Part shown: one piece after another, positions 53,313 to 64,000 of the stretch
Position numbering within the stretch: the stretch's first letter is position 1
Layout of the letters: every line of letters begins with the position of its first letter
Source of the DNA: Calliopum simillimum
Lineage: Eukaryota > Arthropoda > Insecta > Diptera > Lauxaniidae
Length of the DNA stretch: 64,000 nt
Assembly: GCA_951812925.1 (NCBI GenBank)
Contig: OX638368.1
Coordinates: 112,863,309-112,927,308 of the forward strand
Direction of reading: 5' to 3'
Translations under genes and position numbers: made by a program
The notes under the pieces: generated by a model
Databases searched by the model: none
What the model saw: only the letters and a program-made list of their open reading frames with translations
What the model was told of the DNA's origin: nothing

Positions 53313-54476
53313 TTTGACGGTCAGGGGACCAAAAAACTCAACAGTTAGTTCATAAAGTAAACAATTTTGGAGTCATATTTTCTTACTGAGTTGGGGAAAA
53401 AATTTTTTCACAAATCTATACTAAGTAGTTGCTACAAAAAAAATATTTTTAAAATTTTTTTTACGTGTAGTGCAGGCAAAATAGATTTAAAAAGTATTTT
53501 ATATCTTGAACATTTCGATCGGTCATAGCTGATATTGTTCGTAATTAAATTTAAAAAAACAAAGCTTTTAGATTTAGGCAGTTTTTAAAAAAGGTTGAAT
53601 AACGGTTTGTTTTTGTCGGTGCTGAATGTAAATCTGGCCTCAGATACGGTCTATCACGTATAGTAACCTAAAAGTTAAAAAAACATGATCACGAAATTAG
53701 ATACTTTGCTATTGTCTATTAAATGCATTATTTAGTACTATTTTTCGTTTTCAAGAGGAACTATAAAGCGGTTTTAAATCATTTTTCTGGTAAAAGTTTT
53801 GATCATTCGAAAATTTCACCATAAAAGTTAAAAATCGTATTTGGTCATACTTTTTTAAAGAAAAATCACACAAGACCACTCATAACTAATTTTGATAACA
53901 AAAAGCTGCACTAAATGATGCATTTAATAGAAAACAGCAAAACAATTTCGTACATCTTCTGTACATAATCATACAAGATCAGTTCATAGCTCATTTTGAA
54001 GAAGAACAGAACTAAAAAAGCATTTAATAAGAAATAGCCAAAAAATTCTATGCGTCCGATATAGACCTGGTCACGGGCCAAATTTTTAAGGTCCGGCCCG
54101 ACACTACCATATTGTTACATATTCAGGCTTTTTTATAATTTAAAAATATTTTAGCTTATTGAAAAACCAAACATTATACATGAAGTGCTTATTTGAGTTT
54201 TTTTGGTCGAATCTAATAAGACGAGTTGTTTAGTTTGGTCATTCTTATCCTCACATTTAAAAATTATTTTACATATTTTTATGTAAGAACAGAACTTTTT
54301 TCAAGCTTATGCTTCTCAACCTTCCCGTGATTTACGGGTCTTTAATTTTCGGGCTTTTTTTGTAAGGCCAAGGTTCGCACGAAGCTGGCACAAAACTCGA
54401 TTTATGCCCTTCGAAAACTAGAAAAAATTCATTTCTGCAATAAAATTTTAAGATAACATAGTTCTGCACGGAGAAA
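53313..54476 (-). repeat. Probable inverted fragment of the CAGGGGCG hAT family
   Basis: Parts of 53900-54400 match the complement of 57000-57090 and 58540-58630 (CAAAATGAGCTATGAA, GACCCGTAAATCAC), both inside the hAT-like element 56517-59148. 53313-53900 is unassigned. Confidence 0.5.
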
Positions 54477-54621
54477 AATACGCAACATAATTTTTACTCT
54501 ACTCGGGTTGTCAAAAAATTAAAGTGATCAACTCTAAATTTCAAATATAAATTACCTTATGTATTTGATGGGTCCGTAAAGTCATTTACAAATAAAATGT
54601 AGTTAAATAATAAATTAATAT

Positions 54622-55330
54622 TTTTTAAGAATTTTTAAGTGTGTTACTTAATGACATTTTATTTATTGAAAATTAATTTTTTAATTGAACTTTTGGTCAT
54701 ATATTTGCAAAGATCGATTTACATATAAATCTATCAATGCATTTTTCTAACACATAATTATGACAAATCAAGGAACGGATTAAAAACACGGCTATAGTGA
54801 CATATGTTTCGTCTTTCGCCACAAAGACTCATCAGACTATTTTTGTTGTAATTATAATTATATTTATTTTACTAAATTAATTATAATTGAAAAATTGCAA
54901 GTTTGAAAACTTTTTGTGTTTTTGGTCTGGGCGGGAGTCGAACCAAGGATCTCCAGGTTGGTAGCAGAAGTCGATACCACTGCACCAGCCTTGCCCGGCT
55001 GCGAAGCCGACTTTTGCCAGTTTTGTTTGTGTGTTAATACGTATTGATATATCATAATTGTTGTTTGTGTTATTTATTGATATTTGGTATAGTTGTTCCT
55101 TTGGAACAAATTCAATACCGATTGCAGGTGTTTTCACCTTATCAGGGCGTGTACTATAGCCGTGTTTTTAATCCGTTCCTTGATTTGTCATAATTATGTG
55201 TTAGAAAAATGCATTGATAGATTTATATGTAAATCGATCTTTGCAAATATATGACCAAAAGTTCAATTAAAAAATCAATTTTCAATATATAAAATGTCAT
55301 TAAGTAACACACTTTAAAATTCTTAAAAAG
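54622..55330. mobile_element. AT-rich TIR element with tRNA-like module, copy 1
   Basis: Inverted arms of about 200 bp (TTTTTTAAGAATTTTTAAGTGTG...; ACGGATTAAAAACACGGCTATAG). The centre contains the module at 54923-54997. Other copies: 61075-62312 and an arm at 32170-32410. Confidence 0.8.
54923..54997 (-). other. tRNA-like module in the AT-rich TIR element
   Basis: The minus strand reads GGCAAGGCTGGTGCAGTGG (A-box-like TGGTGCAGTGG) and GGTTCGACTCCCGCCC (B box), with tRNA-like spacing. The acceptor halves GGCAAGG and GCCCAGACC do not pair well. Confidence 0.65.
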
Positions 55331-55574
55331 TTATTTGGGAGAAGTAATTTATACTTTCGGAAAAAAATGTGTGACCATTTTGAATTTATACTTCTAGTCG
55401 AAATAACTTTATGTTTTTCACGCACCAAAATGAGTGCCATAATTTTCACTCCACTCGAGTAAGGTAAAAATCATAAAAATATAGAATCATTTTGGCTTTT
55501 ATAGTTCTATTAATAATTTCTATTGTTAGACAGACATTTACTTAATATACAAATTTTATGCCTCTTCATCATAT

Positions 55575-55640
55575 GCGTAAGTAGCGCAGAGGGTATGTAT
55601 CACACGGAAGGGCCGGGGTTCGTACCCTAGCGTGGTCAAT
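55575..55640 (+). other. tRNA-like module in the CACGGAG element
   Basis: GTAGCGCAGAGGGTATG (A box) and GGGGTTCGTACCC (B box), followed at 55644 by about 17 T residues. Confidence 0.6.
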
Positions 55641-55949
55641 TTGTTTTTTTTTTTTTTTTTGCTTGAACTTTACGGTGAGGTAAATATCATGTCAATTTTT
55701 TCAAAAAAATTACTAGCGAACATACATTCTGAATTGACTAAAACAGTAAGGTGAAATTTATTTCGGTGTGGAGTTGTCACTATTCTGATTTGAAATTCTG
55801 GTAAAATTTATGAGGAATAAAGTACTATTTTTTTCTCCGTCTGGTGAAAAAATTCAATTGCAGTTATTTTACAAGAGACAATCCTATACTTGCAGATGGG
55901 GCCCGCACCACAAGTATAGCCTAGGGGCCTCCAAGTCCTAAATACGGTC

Positions 55950-56215
55950 CTGACTATTTTCATTGTCAGTAAAAAATTATTTTTACTGCAATTCTTTTCA
56001 GTAATCAGTAAATTTAATTTGCATTATCAATAAAAACTTACTGGTTATTGTTTTTTTTTTTTCAGTTATCAGTAAAAATATATTTTTACTGCAATTTTTT
56101 GTCAGTAACCAGTAAGAAATTATTTTTACTGCAATTTTTTTCAGTAGTCAGTAAAATTTACTGGTAATACAAATTTAATTTGCATTGTCAATAAAAACTA
56201 TTCTTTTCTATTCTT
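55950..56215. repeat. Array of TTATTTTTACTGCAATTTTTTCAGTA units
   Basis: Four or so imperfect copies in which TTTTTACTG and CAGTAA alternate; partly self-complementary. Confidence 0.7.
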
Positions 56216-56289
56216 TTGAAAATACATGTGAATGCATCCCTGTCTTATCAATGAGTTTCCTCATAAGAGATACAAAAATAAGACACACT

Positions 56290-56450
56290 CATCATTATTC
56301 TTATCGGTTTATTTATCATTTTGAAAGCATGACCATTAGAGGTGAAAAGGTATAAGTTCCATAACTAAAAATAGCAATGAAGAAAAACATCGACAAAAAT
56401 AATCAAATCAGATTGTTTACCGAGCAGGGATCGGTGTCCAGGTACTTGAT
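56290..56450. repeat. Left arm of a large inverted repeat running off the window
   Basis: TTATTCTTATCGGTTTATTT...ACCGAGCAGGGATCGG is mirrored at about 63850-64000. The element between spans more than 7.5 kb and continues past the window end. Confidence 0.75.
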
Positions 56451-57177
56451 GTTTAAACGTTGAAAGCTTATAGGTAAAGTTCAGAGGCCTCGTATTGCTT
56501 AGTTATCACTAAGGTGCAGGGGCGTGGAGAGAAAATCCGGGCCCGGGGGTAATTATATACCGGGCCCCCTCCAGTACTATTTTTTTTTTTATTCGATACT
56601 AACCCACAAGATATCCAAGAGATATATGAAATGAACAAAGTTGTGATTTTGTTTGCCGCCCATATAACATAAAAGTCAAAAAATAAGATTTCGGCCGGTC
56701 TTCGATCAATGTTTAAAAACTATACTAAAAAAAGGCAAATCATTTTAACTGCCCGTAGCTTCGAGACTTTTGGTTTTTTTCGGAGGCCTACATTTATATT
56801 CTTAGGAGAATTTTGTCCAAATATTAAACTTGTTGCTGTTTTTGCCGAAAAATAGCAATTTTTTAAGAAAATTTTCATGACTAGAAATAAAATTTTTTGT
56901 AAATTTTAGATGGCGAAACATTTGTTCTGGAAATTTTATGTTGTAGGAAATTAAATGTTAATTAATCAAAAAGAAAAAGTTAATTAAAAACACTAATTTT
57001 TAGGGTATGGATCTGGTCTCAAAGTACTGATTTTTGTCTTCAAAATGAGCTATGAAATGGTCTTGTATAGTTTTCCTTTCAACAAATAATATTTTCCTTA
57101 AGGCAGGATTCGGTACCTTGAAGTTTTTAAGTTATGTAGCGTGTAAAAGGATATAAATTTTATAAGTATTTTTTATA

Positions 57178-58435
57178 AGGACTGCCCCAGAAAAATTTGA
57201 CTCTCTTATTCCTTAAGATTATGATTTACCTGATGATCAGCAGGTCGAAATATGGGTGCTATATTTTTTATATAACATGACGATTACAAAAATATATAAC
57301 ACTTGGCAAACAAACTTCAGACGATAAAGATATCTAGCAATCAAGAAAAAAAGAGCAAACTCATTTTGTACACTTGCATGCAAAAACGAGAATTAAAATA
57401 TTCAGCCATAGCTAAAAAAACAGGTGCATCAAAAATCACTGTCCAAAGGGTTATTTCGAATTATAGAAAGGGTCAACTTATTATGCGGGAAAAGAGTTTA
57501 GGTAGAAAAGCCAGTATAGACCCACAATTGGTGAAAAAAGTGAAGCGCCTTTTTAATCAGAATTCCAACACTCCAGAACGAGGTATGGCTGCCAGAGCAG
57601 GAACCTCAAAATTTTCTATAAACAGACTAAAGAAAAAACTTAAGCTAAGGACCTACAGAGTTCAAAAAGTACCAAACCGTTCCGATGAAAAGCAGTTAGA
57701 GGCTCATATGCGAGCTCGAAAGTTATATGTCGGTTACCTGACTTAATTTGACTGCTGCATAATGGACGATGAAACATACGTAGAGGCAGATTTTAAACAG
57801 CTAACAAGACACGGATTTTACACCTGTTCGGAGGAGGGGCAGATACAGAGAAAATTTAAAGAGAAGAAAATTACAAAATTTCCCAAGCAGTATATGGTTT
57901 GGCAGACCATATGCACCTGCGGTCTGAGGAGCATTTTTTTTGTAACACTGGGCACAATTAACTCAAAAATTTATATTGATGAATGCTCTGAAAAACGGAG
58001 GTACTGTAATGTTCTGGCCTGATTTAGCAACCTCTCACTACTCTAGAGCCACCATAAAATGGTACAAAAGCAATAATGTAAATTTTGTTCCCAAAAATGC
58101 AAATCCACCTAACTGCCCACAGCTTCGACCTATTGAGAGATATTGGGCTCTAATGAAATCAGATCTTCAGAAGAGTAAAAGCACTGCAAAAAAATTAAAA
58201 GATTTCAAAAATAAGTGGCGAAGGTCGTACGGTACTGTCGACGAAACAACTGTGCAATACTTAATGAAGGGTCTTAAGAAAAAAGTAAAATATTTTTATA
58301 TAAAATTAATTGTGTAAGGTTATTTATGTCTGTTATACTACTCACTAATAAATAAAAAACAAAATTTAAAAAAAATTCATTACGTATTTTTTTGTTAATG
58401 AAAAACAAAGGGACAAATTTTTCCGGGGCAGTCCT
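57178..58435 (+). mobile_element. DD37E Tc1/mariner-type (ITm) transposon
   Basis: Ends AGGACTGCCCCAGAAAAATT and complement of AGGACTGCCCCGGAAAAATT, TA on both sides (57176-57177, 58436-58437). 1258 bp including one transposase gene. Confidence 0.9.
57303..58317 (+). pseudogene. DD37E transposase
   Basis: The N-terminal helix-turn-helix region (YSAIAKKTGASKITVQRVIS and a second set after RKASIDPQ) binds the ends. The first catalytic Asp is in DDETYVEADFKQL, the second in FWPDLATSHYSRA and the Glu in CPQLRPIERYWA, with 37 residues between the last two by my count, hence DD37E. An in-frame TAA (57744-57746) splits the first part. A short deletion with frameshift at about 57985-58015 precedes the second Asp. 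DD37E elements are known from mosquitoes and other insects. The gene fills most of the transposon and ends 118 bp before its right end. It is not functional as it stands. Confidence 0.88.
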
Positions 58436-58661
58436 TAGTTGAGATATAAGATGGGGGTGGTTCGAGTTTTATTCATTGCCCGCGGGGCTTGCCAGCTTAC
58501 CAGCAATGGGCTCAGGCTTTGAAATCGATTTTCATGTGAGCCCGAACCTAACCACAAAAGTATTTTATTTAGAGGCCCGTGAGGACCCGTAAATCACACG
58601 AAGGTTAAGGAGCACAATCTTGGAAAAAATTCTGTTCTTATATAAAAATATGGAAAATAAT

Positions 58662-58787
58662 GAGGGGATTCCTGAAAACGTGTAAAAGCCTCGAAAACCT
58701 CGTAATTACGAGTTTCGTATTGATTTTGACAACATTTACTAGCTTACGAGGTTTTCGAGGCTTTTACACGTTTTCAGGAATCCCCTC
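58662..58787. mobile_element. 126-bp palindromic MITE
   Basis: About 41-bp perfect inverted repeat beginning GAGGGGATTCCTGAAAACG; AAT flanks both ends (58659-58661, 58788-58790). Confidence 0.88.
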
Positions 58788-59156
58788 AATGTATAAGTGA
58801 AGTGTTTAGAATGAAAATGGAGTAAGTTAAGTCAAACAAAAAAACTTATTAGATTTGTCCAAAAAGCGTAAGTGAGTTAAGCTTTGTTTTTTTTACTCGT
58901 TTGAAAAAAAAAAAAAAATATATATATAATTGTGCGGGCCCGGGCTTTTTCTCAAGTTCTTGTTTCGTGTTCGTCGGTTGGGATCGTTTCCTCTAGTTGA
59001 GCGTAAATATCATTCCGCAAGCTTGCAGAAAACTACCATAAGTTTTATTAATGAAGATATTGTTTCTGCTGAAATCCGGGCCCTCAAAATAACACCGGGC
59101 CTGGGGGGAATCCCCTTTTACCCCCCCCCCCCCCTCTCGTCTGGCCTGCTAAGGTG

Positions 59157-59400
59157 TTTTTAAGGTTAAGCTAGGGAGGTTTTTCATACCTTCTCAAGGC
59201 TTCTGGAACAGTGTAGTAGTCTTTGGGTGTAATACCTTTTCATGGTATTCAACAAGCGTTCATGGTTGTGTATTTTTAAGGTTAAGCTGGGAAGATTTTT
59301 CATACCTTCTGAAGACTCCTGGACACCATCGGGTGATAAGTGTAGTAGTCTGTACGCGTAATACTTTTTACAGCATTCATCAAGCTTACATGGTTGTGTA
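59157..59400 (+). repeat. Tandem duplication (~115-130 bp)
   Basis: TTTTTAAGGTTAAGCT...TTCATGGTTGTGTA occurs twice (from about 59157 and 59274); the second copy has an extra ~17 bp (GACACCATCGGGTGATA region). Confidence 0.85.
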
Positions 59401-59698
59401 ATAATCCTATAATTTTACCGATACAGGTCAACCAACACGAAGTAGTCTACATATACGACACTGAAGCAGCTATCAAGCTACACACAAATACAAGAAAAGT
59501 ATTTTTCAATGATGAACAACTATATCGCTTCTGGATTACGAGAAATCCTTATCTAAAAGTCGGGTTTTTCGAGATTTCCTTTTTATTTATCACACCTTTA
59601 GAAACAATATGAAGACCATTTAATAACTAAAATTCGGCCCGAAAATTCGAATAGCTCATTGAACGGTTTCAAAAAATAAAAAATTAAAACTTCTATAT
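59401..59698. other. Unassigned, short open frame
   Basis: A 72-codon frame (59394-59612, including FFNDEQLYRFWITRNPYLKV) is not one I recognise, and the region sits among repeats. No other feature. Confidence 0.3.
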
Positions 59699-61325
59699 GG
59701 GTGATTCTCAGATAACTGTACGTTTTGTGTCCTCTGGCGATTTCACCTATACAGTAGGCTTTTTTCACAAAAAATTACGCTATAAGTTAGAAACTATGTT
59801 TTTCTAATAGAGCAGATCAATTTTACCACCAAATAATTATTGGTCTGCTGTGAAAGTTTGCAAATATACCCCAAATGTCACAAACGTGGCATGTCTTACC
59901 CCTACTTTTTATAAACAAAACGATGAAAAACGACCAAAAAACAGAAATAGAACAGAAAACAAGTTACTACACATATTAAGTAAATACTTAAGGCTACAAT
60001 ATTCTGAGCTCATCTGCAGTATAAAATAATTTTTAGAGGGCACAATTTCGAATTGAAAACTGTCCCCTAGTTTTGGAAAAAAAAAAATTCTTGAAAGCAT
60101 TATGCTACTACTGCATGGTACTACTGTTTCAGTCAATAGATTGCAATACATATGCATTAATTCTGATCACTATCCATCACCCAAAGGTCATCATGTCCAG
60201 ACGCGTCCAAAAAGAAATCTGTTTGCGTCTTATAGGGCAGTTTATAAACAAAAACAGTTTTTTTTTTTAAATTATGGTCACAAACGTGGCACTCGGCACT
60301 CCCAGGTAGTACATTTTATTTTATACATGAAACAATTTTTTTTGTAGGATTTGCATACGTGACCCTAAATTCTTTCGGAAAAATCTTGAACTCAAAATCG
60401 TGCTTTACAATGAGCGATAAACTACAAAAATGTCACAAACGTGGCGCATCAAAAATGTCACAAACGTGGCATTTTGATCAGTCTGCAAAAAAACTAATTT
60501 TGATATAAAGTTTGAGTATACATTTGATTAGTTGAAGGCTATTAATTATGTTTTTAATACAAAATATTTTCTACACCATCAGAATCCTGAGTTATCCTTG
60601 CTCAAAAGTGAAAAATGACTGTTTTGACATCTACTTAAAGCTATAGAACAAACGCAACAACAAGTAAAATTAATTTTTGTCAATGGATTCAAGCATCCAA
60701 ATTTATTGCCAACAAGACATAATTTTACCGTTTTTCAATTGGATTCCCAGCTTCCGAGTTATAAGCGTTTAAAGTAAGGATATCTTTCGATAAAATATAA
60801 AGGATTTTTCGAGACCGAAAAGTTACAAAAAATCAAATTTTATTATTTTTATCAATAATATATTTAATTACAAAAATTTTGAGATCTTGTAGACCATAAT
60901 CGCATGAAAAATGACAGTTCTATGCTAGATTTAGTGAATGACCCTACTAAACTATTGTTTGCAAATTAAGAGAACCAAAGTCTCGTCTGTTCATTCACTA
61001 AATCTACAATAGAGCCTTATTTTTTCATCCGATTTTAGTCTGCAAGGGCTTAAAATTTTCGTGATAAAATATATTTAAGAATTTTTAAGTGTGTTACTTA
61101 ATGACATTTTATATATTGAAAATTGATTTTTTAATTGAACTTTTAGTCATATATTTGCAAAGATCGATTTACTTATAAATCTAGCAATGCATTTTCTAAC
61201 ACATAATTATGACAAATCAAGGAACGGATTAAAAACACGGCTATAGTGACATATGTTTCGTCTTTCGCCACAAAGACTCATCAGACTATTTTTGTTGTAA
61301 ATATAATTATATTTATTTCACTAAA

Positions 61326-61939
61326 TCTATCTATATATATAAAAATGAAATGGTGTCCGTATGTATCTTATGAACGCGGAAACTACACGGTCGATTTACA
61401 CGATTTTTTTTTTAAATTGTTTCCTATGGTCTGTAAAAGGTTCATAAGGGGGTGAGATGCCGCTGAGGGGGACGAAGGTTGAGCCCCCCATACAAAAAAA
61501 ATACAAAAAATTGCTGTATCTCTGCACTTATAGAAGCTATGATTATGAAATTTGGTGAACTTATGCATAATGTATCTACCATTCACAATGCAAAACTTGG
61601 GGGATATTATGTGTGGGAGAATTGCATCCTCTTTACAAAAAATACACAAAATGCTATATTTCTTCACATATGTCAGATATCGTTATAGAACTTCGTACAT
61701 ACATGGTTGTATATTCTATCTACTATTCATCTTGAAAAATTTGGGGGGGGGGGGGTGAGAAGGGAGAGTTGCGTCTTTCATACAAAAAATATGTACATAT
61801 GTGAGCTATGATAATAAAAGTTGATACATGGATCTTAAAATCCTTGGTGATTGGAAGAGAGGGAAGATGGAGACGGATGGGACTTTATACGTAAAGGGCA
61901 TCGGAAACGGGCGAACGAAGTCGCAACCAGGCCAGCTAG
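61326..61939 (+). mobile_element. Non-autonomous Helitron
   Basis: TCTATCTATATATATAAAAA start and CTAG end, between A and T, with a small hairpin (GCGAACGAAGTCGC) upstream of CTAG. The uninterrupted sequence ACTAAATTAATTATAATTG is present in the related element at about 54871-54889. Confidence 0.85.
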
Positions 61940-61987
61940 TTAATTATAATTGAAAAATTGCAAGTTTGAAAACTTTTTGTGTTTTTG

Positions 61988-62060
61988 GCCTGGGCGGGAA
62001 TTGAACCAAGGAACTCGCGGTTGGTAGCAGAAGTCGTTACCACTGCACCAGCCTTGCCCG
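61988..62060 (-). other. tRNA-like module, copy 2
   Basis: Same module as 54923-54997; the B box is GGTTCAATTCCC here and the A-box region TGGTGCAGTGG is unchanged. Confidence 0.6.
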
Positions 62061-63046
62061 GCTGCGAAGCCGACTTTTGCCAGTTTTGTTTTTGTGTTAA
62101 TACGTATTGATATATCATAATTGTTGTTTGTGTTATTTATTGATATTTGGTATAGTTGTTCCTTTGGAACAAATTCAATACCGATTGCATATTGTCTTTA
62201 ATCCATTCCTTGATTTGTCATAATTATGTGTTAGAAAATGCATTGCTAGATTTATATGTAAATCGATCTTTGCAAATATATGATTAAAAGTTCAATTAAA
62301 AAATCAATTTTCAAAATATATTTTTGATAAAAATAATGAAACTTACCATTTTTCTTAATTTTTCGGTCCAGAAAATCCTTTATGTGTTATTGAGAGGTAT
62401 CCTTTTTGTAAAGGATTATAACTCGGAAACTAGGAATCCAATTGAAAAACGGTAAATTACGTCTTGTTGATAATAAATTCGGCTGTTTGAATCCATTGAC
62501 AAAAATTAATTTTACTTGTTGCTGTTTTTGTTAAGTAGATGTCAAAACTGTGATTTTTTCACTTTTGAGCAAGGATAACTAAGGATACTGATGTAATAGA
62601 AAAAAATCAAGATCAGATTCGTAATTAGGAGATCCTAATCCACCATAAACGGCTATAAAAACAGAAAACATGAAACCATAGTTTATCTTTAGGGCAGTAG
62701 GGTATAAAAAAATGAACCACCGGAGACATGACACTGTTGCAAAATTAGTCTTGAAGCGTAAATTTGTCATTATATGCAATATATCTCTCATTAAAACGCT
62801 TCAAAACCATAATTTTTCGATACTGTGACTAAAATGTCACAAAGGTGGCAATTTGGTCACAAACGTGGCAGCAAAATTTCTTAATTTCGACCTCAAAGCC
62901 TTATATTCACACTTGTAGTTGATCTACTTAAAGGTGAGTTTTTAGAGTGTGTTTACACAAGATAGCATGAAGAAACTTGCAAAAATCCAAAAAATTCATC
63001 TGTCAATTTTACAACTCGAAAAAGCACAGTTATCTAAGAATCACCC

Positions 63047-63849
63047 ACATATTCTTTCCACATTATCCTTTTGAATTTGAAGTACTGAACATAAAAACTT
63101 ATGAAATACAAACGAATATGTAGTTATATTTAACTTATTTTAATTACTGCTTATTTGCTCTTTAATTTAATTCGATACATCCAACGTAAAAGTTTGTAAC
63201 TCAAGTTACCAACTTTTTACGGGACAATGGTTGTGATGGCCATTAAAAATTTTTATAGATTATCATTTTATTTTCAAGCAAAATAAAATTGTTAGTTTTA
63301 TACATTTTTATGCCTTACGCAAATATTGAATAATTTATTGAGGACCACCCTAAATGATGCATTGAATTGTCAGAAATTAACATATGTTTAATAAATATTG
63401 AACATACTCTTCGAAGATAATTTACTAGCTAAATGACCAACTTCACTTTTCTCGTTCATTTCCTTTTCCTAATTTTTGGAGGTAACATTCTGTAACGCTG
63501 CAGTAAGTAAAAATTTCATTAATATAATTTCCAATTAAATCGGAAAAAGTTTGAAACTTTTCTGATTTATTCAGTGAAAACTAAATATAAATTTAATTTG
63601 GCTAAATGCTACAACCTTTATTTCATTCATTTAGAAGGGGTACACAAGGTTCTAAAGGATTGGAAATTGAAATTCGAATAACGTGAAGTCTTGAGATTTG
63701 AAGACTATAATTTAATTTTCTTGGAATTTAATTCCTAATTTCATTAATTACACGGTAAGCCTCCGAAAATTCATGCATTTTTCTCTCTTCTGATATACTC
63801 ATTTTGTTTGCCAGATCCAAAACACGAGTACACATAATTATATAGTACC
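63047..63849. other. AT-rich sequence, nothing recognised
   Basis: No frame or repeat found. It lies inside the large inverted-repeat element. Confidence 0.4.
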
Positions 63850-64000
63850 TGGAGACCGATCCCTGCTCGGTCAGCAATCTAATCTTTTATTTTAGTCGAT
63901 GTTTTTATTCATAGCTATTTTTTGTTATGAAACTTGTATCTTTTCACTTCTAACGGTCATGCTTTAAAAATGATAAATAAACCGATGAGAATAATAATAA
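63850..64000. repeat. Right arm of the large inverted repeat
   Basis: CCGATCCCTGCTCGGT...AAATAAACCGATGAGAATAA, complement of 56290-56450, cut by the window end. Confidence 0.75.

Larger units (their letters stand above)
54477..55840. mobile_element. CACGGAGAAAAA TIR element
   Basis: Left end CACGGAGAAAAATACG, right end TTTTTTTCTCCGT, with CTG next to both. The TIR is short and the right end lacks its final G, so the limits are tentative. It contains the AT-rich TIR element (54622-55330) and a tRNA-like module with a T-run. Confidence 0.5.
56517..59148. mobile_element. hAT element with 8-bp duplication CTAAGGTG
   Basis: Left end CAGGGGCGTGGAGAG...CCGGGCCCGG, right end CCGGGCCTGG...GGCCTG, flanked by CTAAGGTG (56509-56516, 59149-59156). 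The start CAGGG and the 8-bp duplication fit hAT. The interior has no hAT transposase, only the nested DD37E transposon and a MITE. Confidence 0.8.
61075..62312. mobile_element. AT-rich TIR element, copy 2, with a Helitron inside
   Basis: Left arm as in copy 1; the right arm lacks its last ~40 bp. AAAATATAT occurs at both flanks (61066-61074, 62313-62321). The Helitron 61326-61939 interrupts it. Confidence 0.78.
59699..63046. repeat. 3.35-kb foldback element with CACAAACGTGGC motifs
   Basis: Ends GGGTGATTCTCAGATAACTG and complement. The inner arms also mirror each other (60590-60830 against 62330-62580). GTCACAAACGTGGC-type motifs occur at 59877, 60277, 60432, 60457, 62835 and 62856. No clear target duplication. 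It contains the AT-rich TIR element copy 2. Confidence 0.75.

Noticed and set aside
59394..59612. 72-codon frame as a host gene fragment
   Set aside because: No recognisable family, no splice context, and it overlaps a tandem duplication between repeats.

Overview
The window is AT-rich eukaryotic DNA with no recognisable single-copy host gene. Nearly everything that can be identified is transposable-element sequence, much of it nested. A BEL/roo-like LTR element with an envelope gene, I-clade LINEs with RNase H, mariner and DD37E transposons, non-autonomous Helitrons, many foldback elements and a short (about 56 bp) intron together suggest repeat-rich, probably heterochromatic, DNA of a higher fly (Diptera). 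The species call is inference.

Layout. 1-3065: a foldback element, a dispersed repeat and a palindromic AT-rich array. 3078-13866: an I-clade LINE fragment split by a young BEL/roo-like element (3235-12801) with gag, pol and Env in essentially one frame, two near-identical LTRs, and a third, inverted LTR joined through an 18-nt tRNA-Trp primer-binding sequence. One 5-bp target duplication (ATATT) brackets the whole composite. 14565-30088: a hAT-like element with 8-bp duplication GTGCACGG, inflated to 15.5 kb. It holds a second TIR element with 8-bp duplication (15597-18191), an EnSpm-like transposon (18350-28251) and a foldback (28361-29366). The EnSpm-like element encodes a tnp2-like transposase and a DUF4806-like second gene and was itself hit by a mariner and by a Ty3/gypsy element containing a LINE.

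30718-53312: a LINE 3' end, a Helitron with a 129-bp tandem repeat, then a decayed Ty3/gypsy element on the plus strand cut by six insertions. Three of these insertions sit in coding sequence, and deleting each one with one copy of its TA duplication restores the reading frame. 53313-64000: further hAT, DD37E, foldback and Helitron insertions inside one another, ending in a large inverted-repeat element that runs off the window.

The most unusual theme is a group of TIR elements with related ends (CACTGAGAAAA, CACAGAAAAAA, CACGGAGAAAAA), plus a separate AT-rich TIR family. These carry tRNA-like modules with A box and B box, and several are followed by a T-run that could end Pol III transcription. 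None folds convincingly as a functional tRNA. The other strong observation is the composite BEL insertion, which looks like an integrated reverse-transcription by-product.

All identifications come from reading motifs, repeats and flanks by eye. No database search, alignment program or folding program was run.
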